DNA of 64,000 nt from Silene conica (GCA_029255685.2 CM055311.2:60725048-60789047), one strand, 5' to 3'. Positions 9,123 through 21,562 are shown, counted from the stretch's first letter. Numbers and translations are program-made. Notes: generated by a model not told the origin, from the sequence alone.

Positions 9123-11606
9123 ATGTCGGGAAACACCCCAAAAACAGCCAACCCCTTAACACCACTTTCGTCCGCTAGTAAAATTCCGCTGGTACCCACA
9201 TCCAAAATCACGATTCCAACAGTATCCACAACAACCATGGCACCAGCCGGCAGTAGTACCCCAGCCATGGTCCCAACCAAAACCACTGTCACCATGCAGC
9301 CAGACACCGGGAAAAAGCAAAACCTGAGCCAGCTTACTCCAACTGCAGAGATGTGGCAGTCAATGGCGAAAGCAATCAGCAGCCTGAAGAAGGACAACCA
9401 GGATCTGAGGGCACGAATCGCCGCCAGTACAGCAGCAACCGCAGCAGAAATCACTGGAAGGCATCAAGGAAGAACCAGTGGGAAAAGGACGAGGGAAGTT
9501 CCAGCTGAGATAGTCACTCGCCTGGATCTCAGCTGGGTTACTTCTCCAGAAATAATCACCCCCAGTGGGATGGGATTCCTATCCTATCCATCGCCATCTC
9601 ATACCTTCACACACACAGGTAACGATGTCCTAAAAATACAATCCACAAACACTAACTTTTCTCATCCTGTAGGACCCTCGTACCAACAAGCTCCAGCATG
9701 GCAGGCAGAGTCGTCAACAAGGCCACCTCCCTACCAGCAATACAGTGGGGCTCCAGGGTGCAGCTACCAGCAGACCCCCTCCATCGTCCACACCTCTCAG
9801 TACGCCAGCCCGTTCCCGCTGACCAGCCAGGCTCCGGGAACCACGGAACACGGGTTTCTGCCTCCCTACGCGGCACCTACATTATCTAACGCGTGGGAGC
9901 AGAAATACAATGAACTGCGGGACCTCGTCAACCGTATACCAGGAGTGTCGCGACCCTTAGAGAAAGCAACAGAGGACAACTATGCGGACTCTCCCTTCAC
10001 CAGCAATATAGTCTCCGTTGACGTGCCAAAAGGATTTACGCCGCCAACAATGACGCACTACGACGGAACCGCTGATCCAGTTGACCACGTCAATCAGTAC
10101 AAGCAGAAAATGATGGTGATAACGGCTGCCGGGCCACTCAAAGAAGCTTGCATGTGTAAAGGGTTTGGATCAACCCTCTCGGGAGCAGCCTTGCAGTGGC
10201 TAGTTAGTCTGCCTAATGGAAGCATTCCCAGCTTCGCTGAACTGGTAAACGCTTTCAACCAGCAGATTGCCAGCAGCCGGAAGCCGGAGAAGCAGACGAG
10301 CGATATGTATCGCAATATCCAGCGCGACACGGAGCCAACAAGAGACTACCTGGCCCGGTTCAACAACGAAATGGTGTCCATACCAAAGTGTGACGTAGCC
10401 ACCGCCATCCATGCCTTCCGCTGGGGGCTACCAGAGGGGTCGGATCTATACAAGGATCTAACCAAGTGGACCTGCACCAGCTTCGCTCAGGTACAGCAGA
10501 AGGCCCTGGATGCCGTTCGCCTGGAGGAAGACCCAGGACCCAGGAGGATCAGCCCGCGTGTGGAAACACCTCCCAAGAAGACGAAGGAAGAAAGGAGTGA
10601 AAGAACCAAGCCTTACAGCAGGCCGGTCAACAAAATCACAGGAGGCAAAAACTGGAAGAATGATCCAAATCTACCTCCCAGAATAAAAGAGTATGGTTTT
10701 GATGTTAATCTTGCAGGTGTAATTAAAGCCCTCAAAAACCTGGGAGAGAAGGTTAAGTGGCCCAGAAAGAGGACGGAGGAAAGACCAAAAGACAACAGGG
10801 ACACCAGCCTACGGTGCGACTTCCATGAAGAGAACATCGGTCATACAACAGAAGATTGCATCACCTTAAGGAAGGAGGTAAAATACCAGTTTGACCAAGG
10901 GAACCTAAACCATTTACTGGCCAAGGGGACCAAAGTCAACTCCACCAGTCAGGTCAGGCCTTCCAGCCCTCCCGGTTGCACAAAAATTATCAATGTAATT
11001 ACAGGAGGATCAGAATTATGCGGGTTAACCTACTCAGCCGCCAAGAGGCACGGCACCAAGTCAAAAGGCGACAAACCAGAAAGCTCTTGCAGAATCAGCA
11101 GCAAGGACCTCCCAGCAGTCAGTTTCGACGAAACTAATGGAGGAAGGGAAACAGAGTACCATGATGATGCTCTGATAATTACCATGTCCATAGGGAATTG
11201 TACAGTCAAGAAGATACTGGTGGAAACAGGAAGTTCCGTCAACCTAATCATGCTAGAAACACTAAGGAGCATGGGATTCAGCGAGAGCGACCTGGTAAAA
11301 AAGGCGATGCCCTTAGTAGGATTCAGCGGCGAAACAAAGAGCTCCCTGGGAGAAATACTCATCCCTACCTATGCTGGAGGAATAAATAAACAGGTAAGAT
11401 ACCTTGTGATTGATGGCCCTTCTACTTATAATGTGATTCTTGGCAGGCCATGGGTCCATGACATGAAAGCAATACCTTCATCCTACCACCAATGCTTGAA
11501 GTTCCCCACCCCATGGGGAGTACAAACAATCAGAGGAAACCAAGACGAGGCAAGGAGCTGCTATAAAGTGGCGCTCAAACCCACAGCAACTCCACCACCA
11601 GCATAG
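9123..11606 (+). CDS. Tat-type gypsy gag plus protease (827 aa)
   Basis: One open frame from the first ATG after the primer site. Residues 1-110 are low-complexity Pro/Thr-rich. The gag domain lies around 300-480 (TMTHYDGTADPVDHVNQYK, GAALQWL, TRDYLARFNNE). A Tat-type Cys/His motif (CDFHEENIGHTTEDC) is near 560. The retropepsin-like domain follows at about 690-800 (VGFSGE, LGRPWVHD). The protease active-site triad reads ETGSS (from about 11223) where the family has D-T/S-G, so the catalytic Asp appears replaced by Glu; if real, the protease should be dead. The frame stops at 11606 and RT resumes in another frame just downstream. Gag would form the particle; protease would mature it. Confidence 0.88.
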   Translation: MSGNTPKTANPLTPLSSASKIPLVPTSKITIPTVSTTTMAPAGSSTPAMVPTKTTVTMQPDTGKKQNLSQLTPTAEMWQSMAKAISSLKKDNQDLRARIAASTAATAAEITGRHQGRTSGKRTREVPAEIVTRLDLSWVTSPEIITPSGMGFLSYPSPSHTFTHTGNDVLKIQSTNTNFSHPVGPSYQQAPAWQAESSTRPPPYQQYSGAPGCSYQQTPSIVHTSQYASPFPLTSQAPGTTEHGFLPPYAAPTLSNAWEQKYNELRDLVNRIPGVSRPLEKATEDNYADSPFTSNIVSVDVPKGFTPPTMTHYDGTADPVDHVNQYKQKMMVITAAGPLKEACMCKGFGSTLSGAALQWLVSLPNGSIPSFAELVNAFNQQIASSRKPEKQTSDMYRNIQRDTEPTRDYLARFNNEMVSIPKCDVATAIHAFRWGLPEGSDLYKDLTKWTCTSFAQVQQKALDAVRLEEDPGPRRISPRVETPPKKTKEERSERTKPYSRPVNKITGGKNWKNDPNLPPRIKEYGFDVNLAGVIKALKNLGEKVKWPRKRTEERPKDNRDTSLRCDFHEENIGHTTEDCITLRKEVKYQFDQGNLNHLLAKGTKVNSTSQVRPSSPPGCTKIINVITGGSELCGLTYSAAKRHGTKSKGDKPESSCRISSKDLPAVSFDETNGGRETEYHDDALIITMSIGNCTVKKILVETGSSVNLIMLETLRSMGFSESDLVKKAMPLVGFSGETKSSLGEILIPTYAGGINKQVRYLVIDGPSTYNVILGRPWVHDMKAIPSSYHQCLKFPTPWGVQTIRGNQDEARSCYKVALKPTATPPPA

Positions 11607-11607
11607 C

Positions 11608-12170
11608 AATCAAAGGGAAAGCGGCTCCAGGAGAAATACGTTGAGCCACAGCAGCTGGACTTGGACGAAATCCCCCTGGATCCGCAGCACCCAGAAAGGA
11701 AAGTCCTGATGGGAGCAGAATGCACAGGTGATATCCGCCTAAAACTTGTACAGTTATTAGAAGATAATATTGATTGCTTTGCCTGGTCACATGAGGATAT
11801 GGTAGATATAGATCCTGATGTCATATCACACAGGTTGAGCGTGGACCCTAATCACAAACCAGTCCAGCAGAAGAGACGGAAATTTGCCTACGAAAGAAAT
11901 AAGGTAATCAACCAGGAGGTAGACAACCTCCTGACCGCTGGAAAAATCAGGGAAGTAAAATACCCGGAGTGGCTATCTAACGTGGTAGTGGTGCCTAAAA
12001 AGAATGGCAAATGGCGAGTTTGTGTTGACTTTACATATTTGAACAAAGCTTGCCCAAAAGACCCCTTTCCTCTACCACATATAAATGCCATGGTAGACGC
12101 TACTGCAGGGCATGAAATGCTAACGTTCCTGGATGCCTGGAGCGGATACAACCAAAAAAATGGCTGCTGA
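11608..12170 (+). pseudogene. Tat-type gypsy reverse transcriptase, N-terminal part
   Basis: This frame opens after the gag stop and carries the start of RT: KKNGKWRVCVDFTYLNKACP, PLPHINAMVD and FLDAWSGYNQ. It ends at about 12150-12160, where an A-rich run (AACCAAAAAAATGG) has lost register. The rest of RT is read in the frame of 12133-12861. The break separates the finger/palm start from the catalytic palm, so no full RT can be made without frameshifting. Confidence 0.85.
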
Positions 12171-12861
12171 AGATCAAGAAAAAACAGCCTTCCAGTCGGA
12201 AAGAGGTATATACTGTTACAATGTTATGCCCTTTGGACTCAAAAATGTAGGTTCCACCTATCAGAGGCTAGTGAACATGATGTTCAAGGACCAGATAGGG
12301 AAAACCATGGAAGTGTACATCGACGATATGGTTGTAAAATCCAAGGCAGCAGGACAACACTTTCAGCATCTGCAGGAAACGTTCAGCACCCTAAGAAAGT
12401 ATCAGATGAAGCTGAACCCTTCGAAGTGCACCTTTGGAGTATCCAGCGGGAAATTCTTGGGGTACATGGTCACACAGAGGGGCATTGAGGCCAGCACGGA
12501 TCAAATCAAAGCTCTGCTACAACTGGAGTCACCACAGAAACCAAGGGATGTACAAAAGCTAACAGGAAGAGTAGCAGCCCTCAACAGGTTTATATCCAGA
12601 TCTTCAGAGAGATGCAAACTATTCTACGACATCTTGCGAAAAAGTAAGAGATTCGAGTGGACGGAGGAGCATGAAAAAGCCTTCAAAAGCCTCAAGGAAT
12701 ACCTCAGCACTCCCCCACTATTATCCAAGCCGGAACCAGAGGAGCAACTCTACCTATACTTATCCATTACAGAAGCAGCAGCCAGTGGGGTCCTGGTAAG
12801 GGAATATGAAGGATCGCAGCATCCTGTATATTACATCAGCAAGTCTCTGCTACCTGCATAG
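12133..12861 (+). pseudogene. Tat-type gypsy reverse transcriptase, catalytic part
   Basis: Contains YNVMPFGLKN and the catalytic YIDDMVVKSK, then the thumb/connection (FLGYMVTQRG, KLTGRVAALNRFI, YYISKSLLPA). A TAG at 12859-12861 closes the frame, but the same register stays open beyond it and carries the continuing RT/RNase H connection, so this is a premature nonsense change. Confidence 0.85.
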
Positions 12862-14075
12862 ACCAGGTATTCTGCTCCAGAAAAACTCATTTTAGCTTTA
12901 GTAACAGCATCTTATAAGCTCAGACCTTATTTTGAATCCCACACAATTTTGGTCCTAACAAGCTACCCTTTAAAATCCATATTAGGAAAACCGGAATTGT
13001 CTGGAAGAATGGCCAAATGGTCAGTACATTTAAGTGGTTACGATTTAAAATTCGAAACCCGTACAACAATAAAATCACAGGCCCTGGCAGATTTTGTTTC
13101 CGATTTTAGTCCAGGTTTACAGAAAGAAGCGGAAACGGCTTTCCTGCCTCCAGAAATGGATTCAGCAGAAAGATGCTGGACGCTGCATGTAGATGGAGCC
13201 TCAAATAGCCGAGGAGAAAGGGTAGGCATGGTACTACGATCTCCGCAAGGAGACATTATTGCACATGTTGTACGCTGTGAATTTCCTGCCACCAACAACG
13301 TCGCTGAGTACGAGGCACTAATCCAAGGACTGCAGCTGGCTCTGGGAATGAAAATCAAGCACCTACGAGCCTTTGGTGATTCACAACTCATAGTGAATCA
13401 CGTCAATGACGAGTACGAAGCCAAAGATCCGAAGATGATTGCATATCTGAAAGTGGCAAAAGAGTTAAAAGCAGAGTTCATCACATTTGAGCTAAAGCAA
13501 GTACCCAGGGACCGGAATGCTGAAGCTGATGCATTAGCCAATCTGGGGGCTACGTTCAATCCAGGGGAAATCTCTGCAATCCTAATCATCCATATACTGG
13601 AACCTTCAACTTCAGGACAGGATCCAGAAGTTGACACCTCCAGTACTCAGTGGGAAGGGGAAGCAGGAATACTCAGCAACACTGTTGATCAGGAAGAGAC
13701 CCTAGATTGGAGGACGCCGTACATCGAGTGGCTAGCTAACAACGTCCTTCCCCCTGAGAAGAAAGAGGTAAGGGGATTTAGAATGAAAGCATCCAGATTT
13801 ACGCTAATAGATGGAATCTTATTCAGGAGATCGTTGGCTGGACCCTACCTGCGTTGTCTGGGAGAAAAAGAAAGTCAGGCTGTCTTGCATGATCTCCACA
13901 GTGGCGAATACGGAAATCATGCAGGGGGCAGGAGCCTATCCAACAAAGCACTCAGACAGGGGTACTTCTGGCCAGCAGTTAGAAAGGATGCTATGGAATT
14001 TGCAAGAAAGTGTCAACCCTGCCAGAAACACGCGCCTGTAGTGCACCAACCTGCAGAACCTCTGCACCCAGTAAT
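12862..14075 (+). pseudogene. Tat-type gypsy RNase H and integrase zinc finger, cut by copia insertion
   Basis: In register with the RT frame after the stop at 12859. The RNase H domain begins near 13173 (LHVDGASNSRG, NNVAEYEALIQGL, FGDSQLIVNHV, DRNAEADALA), with the expected D-E-D-D residues. The HHCC integrase zinc finger follows (HSGEYGNHAGG ... CQPCQKH) at about 13895-14030. At 14075 the reading frame enters the nested copia LTR. The interrupted codon order resumes in frame at 22735, so the insertion itself, not drift, split this domain. Confidence 0.88.
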
Positions 14076-15148
14076 TGTGGGAAATAAAGCATGTATTCAC
14101 CCTAAACTTGCAGGATTATAATGAAAAATACAGTTGTGTTTATAGTCATAAGATTAAAAAGGATAAGAAAAAGAATTCAACCTTTGGTCCTTTGTGCTTA
14201 TGGCCTAAGAACAGGAATTAATGCAAATTCCCTCCTATAACTTGCACCCAAGACTTAGTTTGAGACGTGGCCGCGTGTGCTAGAAATCCTCTCCAATTGC
14301 CTTGCAATATAGGGAGAGCCCCTGAGGTTTTAGATGTGAGATCTGAGGTTTTGGGAGAAGAATGCTCTCAAACCCTAATTTTACCTTGAGATTTATTAAA
14401 CAGTGCAACAAGAGTATTTGATATAAGGAGAAGGACTCTCCTTATATACTACACTTGGCCGGCCGAAATTGATGTCGGGTAGGAGTGGGCTTTCCACTCT
14501 TACCTTATTCTAATGCGTGATTCGACCCAATTAGCTTTAAGTTGTTCGCGGGTTTTATTTATAAATCGTAACATGTTATCAGATATTAATACAGTCGATA
14601 TATTAATAATGGTCTGACAAAATACGATATTGTATAATTATCCAAATTAATATAACTGTTTATATTAATACGCGAATACAATATTTAATTAAATATAACC
14701 GTTTATATTTAATTTACGAATTAATCATGTAATCCGTATTAGCTAAAATTATTTAATCCGTATTAAATAATAATCTCAACATCTTATTGACTAATTTAAT
14801 AGTCAATACCTCTGACTAACCGTTTAGTCATATCCGGCAAAATGTGACTGTATTTTCATACCTTCACATCTCTCAAACGTGTCCTATAGGTGTGACGTAT
14901 AGGGACCAGTTGACCACCGCCATCCGTATGACAATAACGTCAAACTTATCTAGCAAGCCAACCGTTATTGATAAACGTGGATCAACTGGTAATAATACAG
15001 AAGTATGCCCTTGTGATCCTTAAAGAGATTTAATAAGTCATTGTACTTAATTGTCAAGGACACCAGCCCCAACAATCTCCCACTTGTTCGTACAAGGGTA
15101 TGTTCAATGACGTTATCACACTACATGTGGAGGACACAATCTCCAACA
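14076..15148 (-). repeat. 3' LTR of the nested copia
   Basis: 1073 bp. TATA box on the minus strand (TATATAAG, 14441-14448). The end facing the internal region reads CTCCAACA, followed by the polypurine-tract complement. An almost identical junction (CCCCAACA then ATCTCCCACTTGT) lies 74 bp inside, at 15067-15087. Confidence 0.95.
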
Positions 15149-15162
15149 ATCTCCCACTTGTC
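15149..15162 (-). other. Polypurine tract of the nested copia
   Basis: The minus strand reads CAAGTGGGAGAT directly before the 3' LTR. A second copy of the same tract is carried inside each LTR. Confidence 0.8.
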
Positions 15163-15936
15163 CGTACAAGTGTAGGTGCGGTAACCGAATCTCATATCCT
15201 TTTAAAATTTCTCCCACTCAATGTAAGACAATTTGCAAATCCGCATTCGCAAAGGTCGTATCTCACAAGCGATCTGTATCAAGAGTGGTTTCCCCGACTA
15301 GAGAGTAACTTAACTGATAAAACGAATCTGTATTCGAGCATTGCCATGCATTTCAGTTACTACTCCTCGAGTGGCCCTGAGAAATGATAAAATCCTGATA
15401 AGGGTTTGGATATTTCCCTCAACTCGAATCCTGCCGATATCGCCCAGCATGAAATAACCCAGAAAAAATCCTCTTGGCCCCTGTTACGGTGACCGTGGGA
15501 AAGAAACCAAAGTTACCCAAAATCTGTCTTAATCTCAAGAAACAGTTGAAAGTCAAAAGACTCGACTCTAAGGAACACTATGGAGGTCCTATCCACGACC
15601 TGGCACCCAATGTTATAAAACATTTAGGACTCCATAACGATGTCACGGGGTGTCCTACGAGATATCCGTATAACTCGCCTTTGTGATTGGTCAGTCATCC
15701 ACGTGACTTATGGCTCGTTGAACCCACCATCAACCAACGTCACAAAATGATTACCTGAGTTATCAGCTCAAGTGGGTAATCAAGGACCAAAACGATGTAA
15801 TGTTAATCAGTTCACTTTGTGGTGTTCAAAATTGGCGTACAATTCCACATGAGAAACAAAACATTTTATATCATAACAATAAGGTTGAATAGAGTACACG
15901 AGAAAATGAATTATTACATGAATTCATAAAAGAGTA
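15163..15936. other. Nested copia 3' untranslated region
   Basis: About 770 bp between the polyprotein stop and the polypurine tract. Short frames only; no known domain. Confidence 0.6.
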
Positions 15937-18900
15937 CTACAACTTAGGAACACATCCAATTCCCATGGAATGAATGTGCCCTTCATGCTTATCACGTGGT
16001 AATGCTTTTGTGAGAGGATCGGCTATGTTGTCATCCGTAGCGATCTTTTCAATAAAAATCTCCTTTTGCTCCACGTAATCTCTGATTAGATGAGCTTTCC
16101 GTTGTACATGCCTAGCCTTGCTGCTAGACTTATGCTCCTTAGCTTGGAAGATGGCACCGCTATTGTGACAATAGACGGTGATTGGGTCATTCGAACTAGG
16201 CACTACTGATAGTCCTTGTAAGAATTGACGCATCCATATTGCTTCCTTAGCTGCTTCCGAGGCGGCATAGTACTCGGACTCAGTCGTAGAATCTGCTGTA
16301 ATACTCTGTTTAGAACTTTTCCAGCTGACAGCAGCGCCATTAAGAGTAAAAACGAATCCAGACTGAGATTTCGAGTCATCTCGATCCGTTTGGAAGCTAG
16401 CATCTGCGTAACCCGTGGCGCAGAGCGTCGAGTCGCCTCCAAAAGTCAATCCCCAATCTTTAGTCCTCCGTAGGTACTTAAGAATGTTTTTCACGGCCAT
16501 CTAGTGTTGTTCACCTGGATGAGCTTGGAATCGACTTGTCATACTCAATGCATATGCAACGTCAGGACGTGTGCATATCATGGCATACATGATCGATCCT
16601 ATTGCCGAAGCATAAGGAATCCGACTCATGCGCTCTTTCTCTTCCACTGACTTAGCTTCTTGAGTCTTGCTCAAGTGAAGCCCAGGAGTCATAGGAAGGA
16701 ACCCCTTCTTGGAGTTCGTCATGCTGAATCTCTCCAGAATCTTCTCTATATAAGATTCCTGACTGAGAGACAACATCCGTCGTGATCTATCCCTGTAGAT
16801 ACGGATGCCCAAAATTCTTTGTGCCTCTCCCAGATCTTTCATCTGGAAATGGTTTTTCAACCATGCTTTAACCGAAGATAAGAGAGGTATGTCATTCCCA
16901 ATCAAGAGTATGTCATCGACATACAGTACTAGGAATACAATCTTACTCCCACTCGACTTGATATAGAGACATGGTTCCTCGACTGATCGAATGAACCCAT
17001 TCTCTTTTATCACTTGGTCGAAGCGATGATTCCAACTCCGCGATGCTTGCTTAAGTCCATAGATGGAACGCTTAAGCTTGCAAACTTTCTTAGGATGTGC
17101 TGGATCGATAAAACCCTCGGGTTGTACCATGTACAACTCTTCCTCCAAATAACCGTTTAAGAAGGCGGTTTTAACGTCCATTTGCCATATTTCATAGTCA
17201 TGAAATGCGGCGATCGCTAAGATAATCCGAATGGAACGTAGCATGACAACGGGTGCAAAGATCTCATCATAGTGCAAGCCTGGCACTTGAGTGAAACCTT
17301 TAGCAACTAGTCTAGCCTTGTGGATATCTTGTTGTCCTTCCACGGCATGCTTTATCTTGTAAAGCCATTTGCATTGAAGGGGACGTACCTTTGCAGGTAG
17401 GTCCACAAGATCCCACACGTTGTTCTCATACATGGAGTCCATCTCGGATTGCATGGCTTCTAGCCATAGCTTTGAGTCAGAACTGGTCATGGCACCTTTA
17501 TAGGTTGTGGGTTCATTACCCTCTAGGAGTAAGACGTCATCTGTATCGTGTTCCTCGACCATACCAATGTATCTGTCCGGTGGAATAGAGACTCTTCCTG
17601 ACCTCCTAGGTTCCTCAGGGATATCTACCGCAGCCTCGGTTGAAGGTACTGTTTCCTCCAATGGTTGCTCGGTAGTTGGTTCTTGAACCTCCGATAACTC
17701 GAAGGTTCTATTACTTGACTTGTTCTCGAGAAATTCTTTCTCTAAGAACGTCGCACTAGCCGCAACAAAAACACGTTGTTCGGTAGGCGAGTAGAAGTAA
17801 TGACCAAACGTTCCCTTTGGATAGCCTATAAAGTATGTCTTGACCCATCGCGGGCCGAGCTTATCCTCGTGTCTCCACTTGACATAAGCCTCGCAGCCCC
17901 AAACCCGAATAAAGGACAAGTTAGGGACCGTTCCCTTCCATAACTCGAATGGAGTCTTGTCAACAGCTTTAGACGGACTTCGGTTAAGTATTAGAGCGGC
18001 CGACAAAAGAGCATAGCCCCACAATGAATCAGGCACAACGGTGTGACTCATCATGGATCGAACCATATCAAGTAAAGTTCGATTTCTCCGTTCGGACACA
18101 CCATTTAATTGTGGTGTTCCAGGTGGAGTCAACTGTAGCACGATCCCACAGTCTTTTAGGTGTTGATCAAACTCGTGTGAAAGATACTCACCACCACGAT
18201 CTGAACGTAGTGCTTTAATCTTTCTACCCAGCTGGTTCTGTACCCGATTCTGGTATTCTTTGAACTTGTCAAAGGATTCACTTTTATGTTTCATCAAGTA
18301 GACATAGCCATATCTACTCAAATCATCCGTGAAAGTGATGAAATACCTATAGCCTTCTCGTGCGTTGATCGACATAGGGCCACATACGTCCGTATGTATG
18401 AGTCCTAATAGGTCGGCAGCGCGCATTCCAACACCTTTGAAGGAAATACGAGTCATTTTGCCGATGAGACATGATTCACACGTGCCATATGATTCGAAAT
18501 CAAAGGGCGATATAGCTCCATTCTGTATGAGCTGTTTTACGCGTTTCTCATTTATGTGTCCCATACGACAATGCCATAGGTAAGTTTGATCTTTGTCACC
18601 TACCTTTAATATTTTATTATTCACATGTAATATCTCTGTGGTTTGATCTAAAACATAAATTCCATTCATGGAAACTGCCTTGCCATAAATCATATTGTGT
18701 AAGGAGAAAATACAGCTATTATTCTCTATTACAAATGAAAAGCCGAGTTTGTCAAGTGCAGAAACTGAAATAATGTTTTTGGACAAACTAGGAACATAAT
18801 AACAGTTATATAAAAATAACTCGAATCCACTTGGAAGCTGGATTACGTATGTTCCCTTCGAGACTGCAGCCACACGTGCTCCATTCCCGACACGCAGGTC

Positions 18901-19968
18901 CACCTCACCCTTGGTTAGGGGTTCTTGGTTTCGGAGGCCCTGCACATGATTACATAGATGAGAACCACAACCAGTATCAAGTACCCAAGTTCCGCAACTT
19001 GCGTGGTTAATCTCAATCATGTGAATAAAAGAAGAAGAAGACATACCAACAGGGGTAACGCGGCCTGCCTTAATGTCCTCGCGATACACGGGGCATGAGC
19101 GCCTCCAATGCCCAGTCTTGTGGCAATGGTGACATTCCATGCTAGTATCCTTGCTCTTAGTCTTGCCCTGTGAGTTGCTCGACTCACCTGGCCCACTCTT
19201 AGTAAATCCTGGTTTCTTGAACCTGGGCTTACCTACTGCTAGGTCGCCCTGAGCTTTAGCCTTCCCTTTACCTTTTCCCTTACTGGAGATCATGAGAACA
19301 TCCTGCTTTAGACTCCCACTCAACTTTAGATCCTTCTCAGTCTGTACGAGAAGGGAGTGGAGCTCATGGGGAGTCTTCTTCATGTCGTTCATGTAGTAGT
19401 TGGCCCTAAAGAGGGCGAACCCATCATGAAGCGAATGAAGCATGCGATCAACGATGATGTTCTCACTGATCTTGCAGTTTAGGGACTCCAGTTTCTCGAT
19501 ATTCTCAATCATGTTGAGAATATGTGGGCTAACAGCTTGGCCCTTCTGGAGTTTCGCCTCAAAGAAGCGACAGGTATGCTCATAAGAAACGATTCTCGGA
19601 GCCTTGGAGAATTCGTTAGTGAGCGTGGTGAAAATCTTGTTTGCACCATGGGTTATGAAGCGTCTTTGCAAATTGGATTCCATTGCATAGATCAGTACGT
19701 TCTTTATCGCACCCGCTTCCATGACGAAGTCGCTATGAGCGCGAACATCGTTGGCTCTAGCTCCAGTTCCTGGGTGTGGCGGAATGGGTTCAGTTAAGAA
19801 CTTGAGCTTTCCGTCAGCAATGGCAGCATTCCGTAGTGCTGCCTCCCAGTCAGAGAAGTTTGACCCATCATTCCTCAGTCTAGTTGACTGATTCATGGAG
19901 TCCATGAAGGCTTTTAGCCAGGATTCACGAGCTAGCTTGGCACTTGGCATTGGGTCTTCACCAGCCAT
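15937..19968 (-). pseudogene. Nested copia gag-pol polyprotein, one nonsense codon
   Basis: Single frame from the ATG at 19968. Gag domain at residues ~10-230, CCHC knuckle CHHCHKTGHWRRSC near 280, protease WVLDTGCGSHLC near 330, HHCC region (HCRMGHI ... CESCLIGK) near 480, and integrase core (HTDVCGPM, LRSDRGGEY, LNGVSERRNR). RT follows with VKTAFLNG, YGLKQASRSW and LYVDDILLIG, and RNase H with YADASFQTD, TESEYYAASEA, and KARHVQRKAHLIRD. A TAG at 16501-16503 splits RT from RNase H, just before an ATG-beginning block of RNase H; no frameshift is seen elsewhere. Compared with neighbours, this element is by far the best preserved, matching its near-identical LTRs. Confidence 0.92.
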
Positions 19969-21316
19969 TTTAGTTTTACAGCAGTTTTAATGAACGTGTT
20001 CTACACTGAAAAGAAGATAAAACAAAACCATATAAGCAACTTATTGTTGTGATTTAAGTCTATATTAAATTGAATTTAAACTCGTAGACTCATGCATTTA
20101 TATAATTGATCTCCCTCAAGAATTATATAAACGATCCCAAGACTCAATATCCGTATATTGATAAGCCCACAGTTTGGCTAATTCCAATCGTTGGAACTCT
20201 TGGTTGATAGATTTCCGTATATCTATCTATTAGTCCATCTCAGTCACTGGAATATTATCGAGTGACCATGATGTTGAGATAAAATAAATCATCTGTTCCC
20301 ACTTACCCGACGTAGAAGGGGTCATATTATGCCTACCGACGAAGAAGGGATTCATGGGAGGCTGATTTATAAAGACTAATCTCAATTTTTGGTTATACGA
20401 GGAAGACCCCATCAACTCTTATTTATCCATATTTAAGTGAACTAAAAACTAGCATTTGCGTGAATGAATTAAATAAAGTGATGGATTTTAAATTGACATG
20501 TGACATCTGTATTGTCACAGAAAACTAACGCGTAACCTCTACATGAGTCAGTTTTCAGGCATGATATAGGTGGTTTGGTTTTTAGGCGGAATATGATGCA
20601 AGCTATTATCGATGAAAGCGTAAAGATAAATGCAATAAACGTAAATAAAAGTCCTAGTGTGGCCTATCCTACCAAAATAAACATAAAACAACTTGGAATC
20701 CACTGTTGGACCCTAGAAGCTTGTCTTGATGTTCCATCTTGGTCCTTGCAGCGGGAGTGAGCATCCGGCCTCCGTCTTGTCTTTGGTCTTCACAAAATTA
20801 CTAATTTAAATTACAAAAGTAGTCCTAGATACATTCTAATTTAAATACAAAAGTAATTACATGGCAAAAACCCAAAACGGAGATTCAAGATCTCAAAATT
20901 ACAAGCAAGATCGTGTCCCTTCATTACGGTGACACAATCTTCTAAGGCCACACTAAGTTACAACCGTTTGCAAAAATTAAATACGTTATTGAAAGCATTC
21001 AAGGCATTCACAAGACGATAAATAAAATGCATCAACTAAAAACAATTTATACATGACATAATACTGTTATTATGATTAATAAATTTATACCAAACCACCT
21101 TTTAAGATTAAAATTAAGTGACTATACCGTTTTAATCACCAATTTTAACAAACATATAATCCATTATTTTAAACTGTTTTAAAACAATATGTATCAAGCG
21201 AGGGTGAACCGTTTCACTAAATAATACACTATTTCCGTATATAGTATATTATTTTAAGCCATGTGAAAATAAAACATGTTATTTTCGTAAAAAAAAAAAA
21301 ACGATTCTGTTACAGG

Positions 21317-21363
21317 GGTGGTCTACCGACCGGAAAAACAGGTCGACCGACCACCTGACGAAA

Positions 21364-21394
<31 letters not shown>

Positions 21395-21562
21395 ATTTAA
21401 AGCAGAATGGTCGACCGACCCGAAAAAACAGGTCGACCGACCACAAAACACGAAACCGAGTTTCTGAACACGATTTCTCACAAAGGAAACTGTTTTGAAA
21501 AAAAAAAACAGAAAACTCACACAGGGGCGGTCGACCGACCGCTATAACTGGTCGACCGACCG
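21317..21562 (-). repeat. GGTCGACCGACC palindrome cluster in the nested copia leader
   Basis: Three paired blocks of GGTCGACCGACC (or close variants) occur at 21317-21352, 21409-21442 and 21528-21562. Members of a pair are separated by 8-10 A-rich or AT-rich bases. The blocks are embedded in A/T runs, including a run of about 28 T from 21368. GGTCGACC is self-complementary. They lie about 80-330 bases downstream of the primer site in the untranslated leader. Confidence 0.9.
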
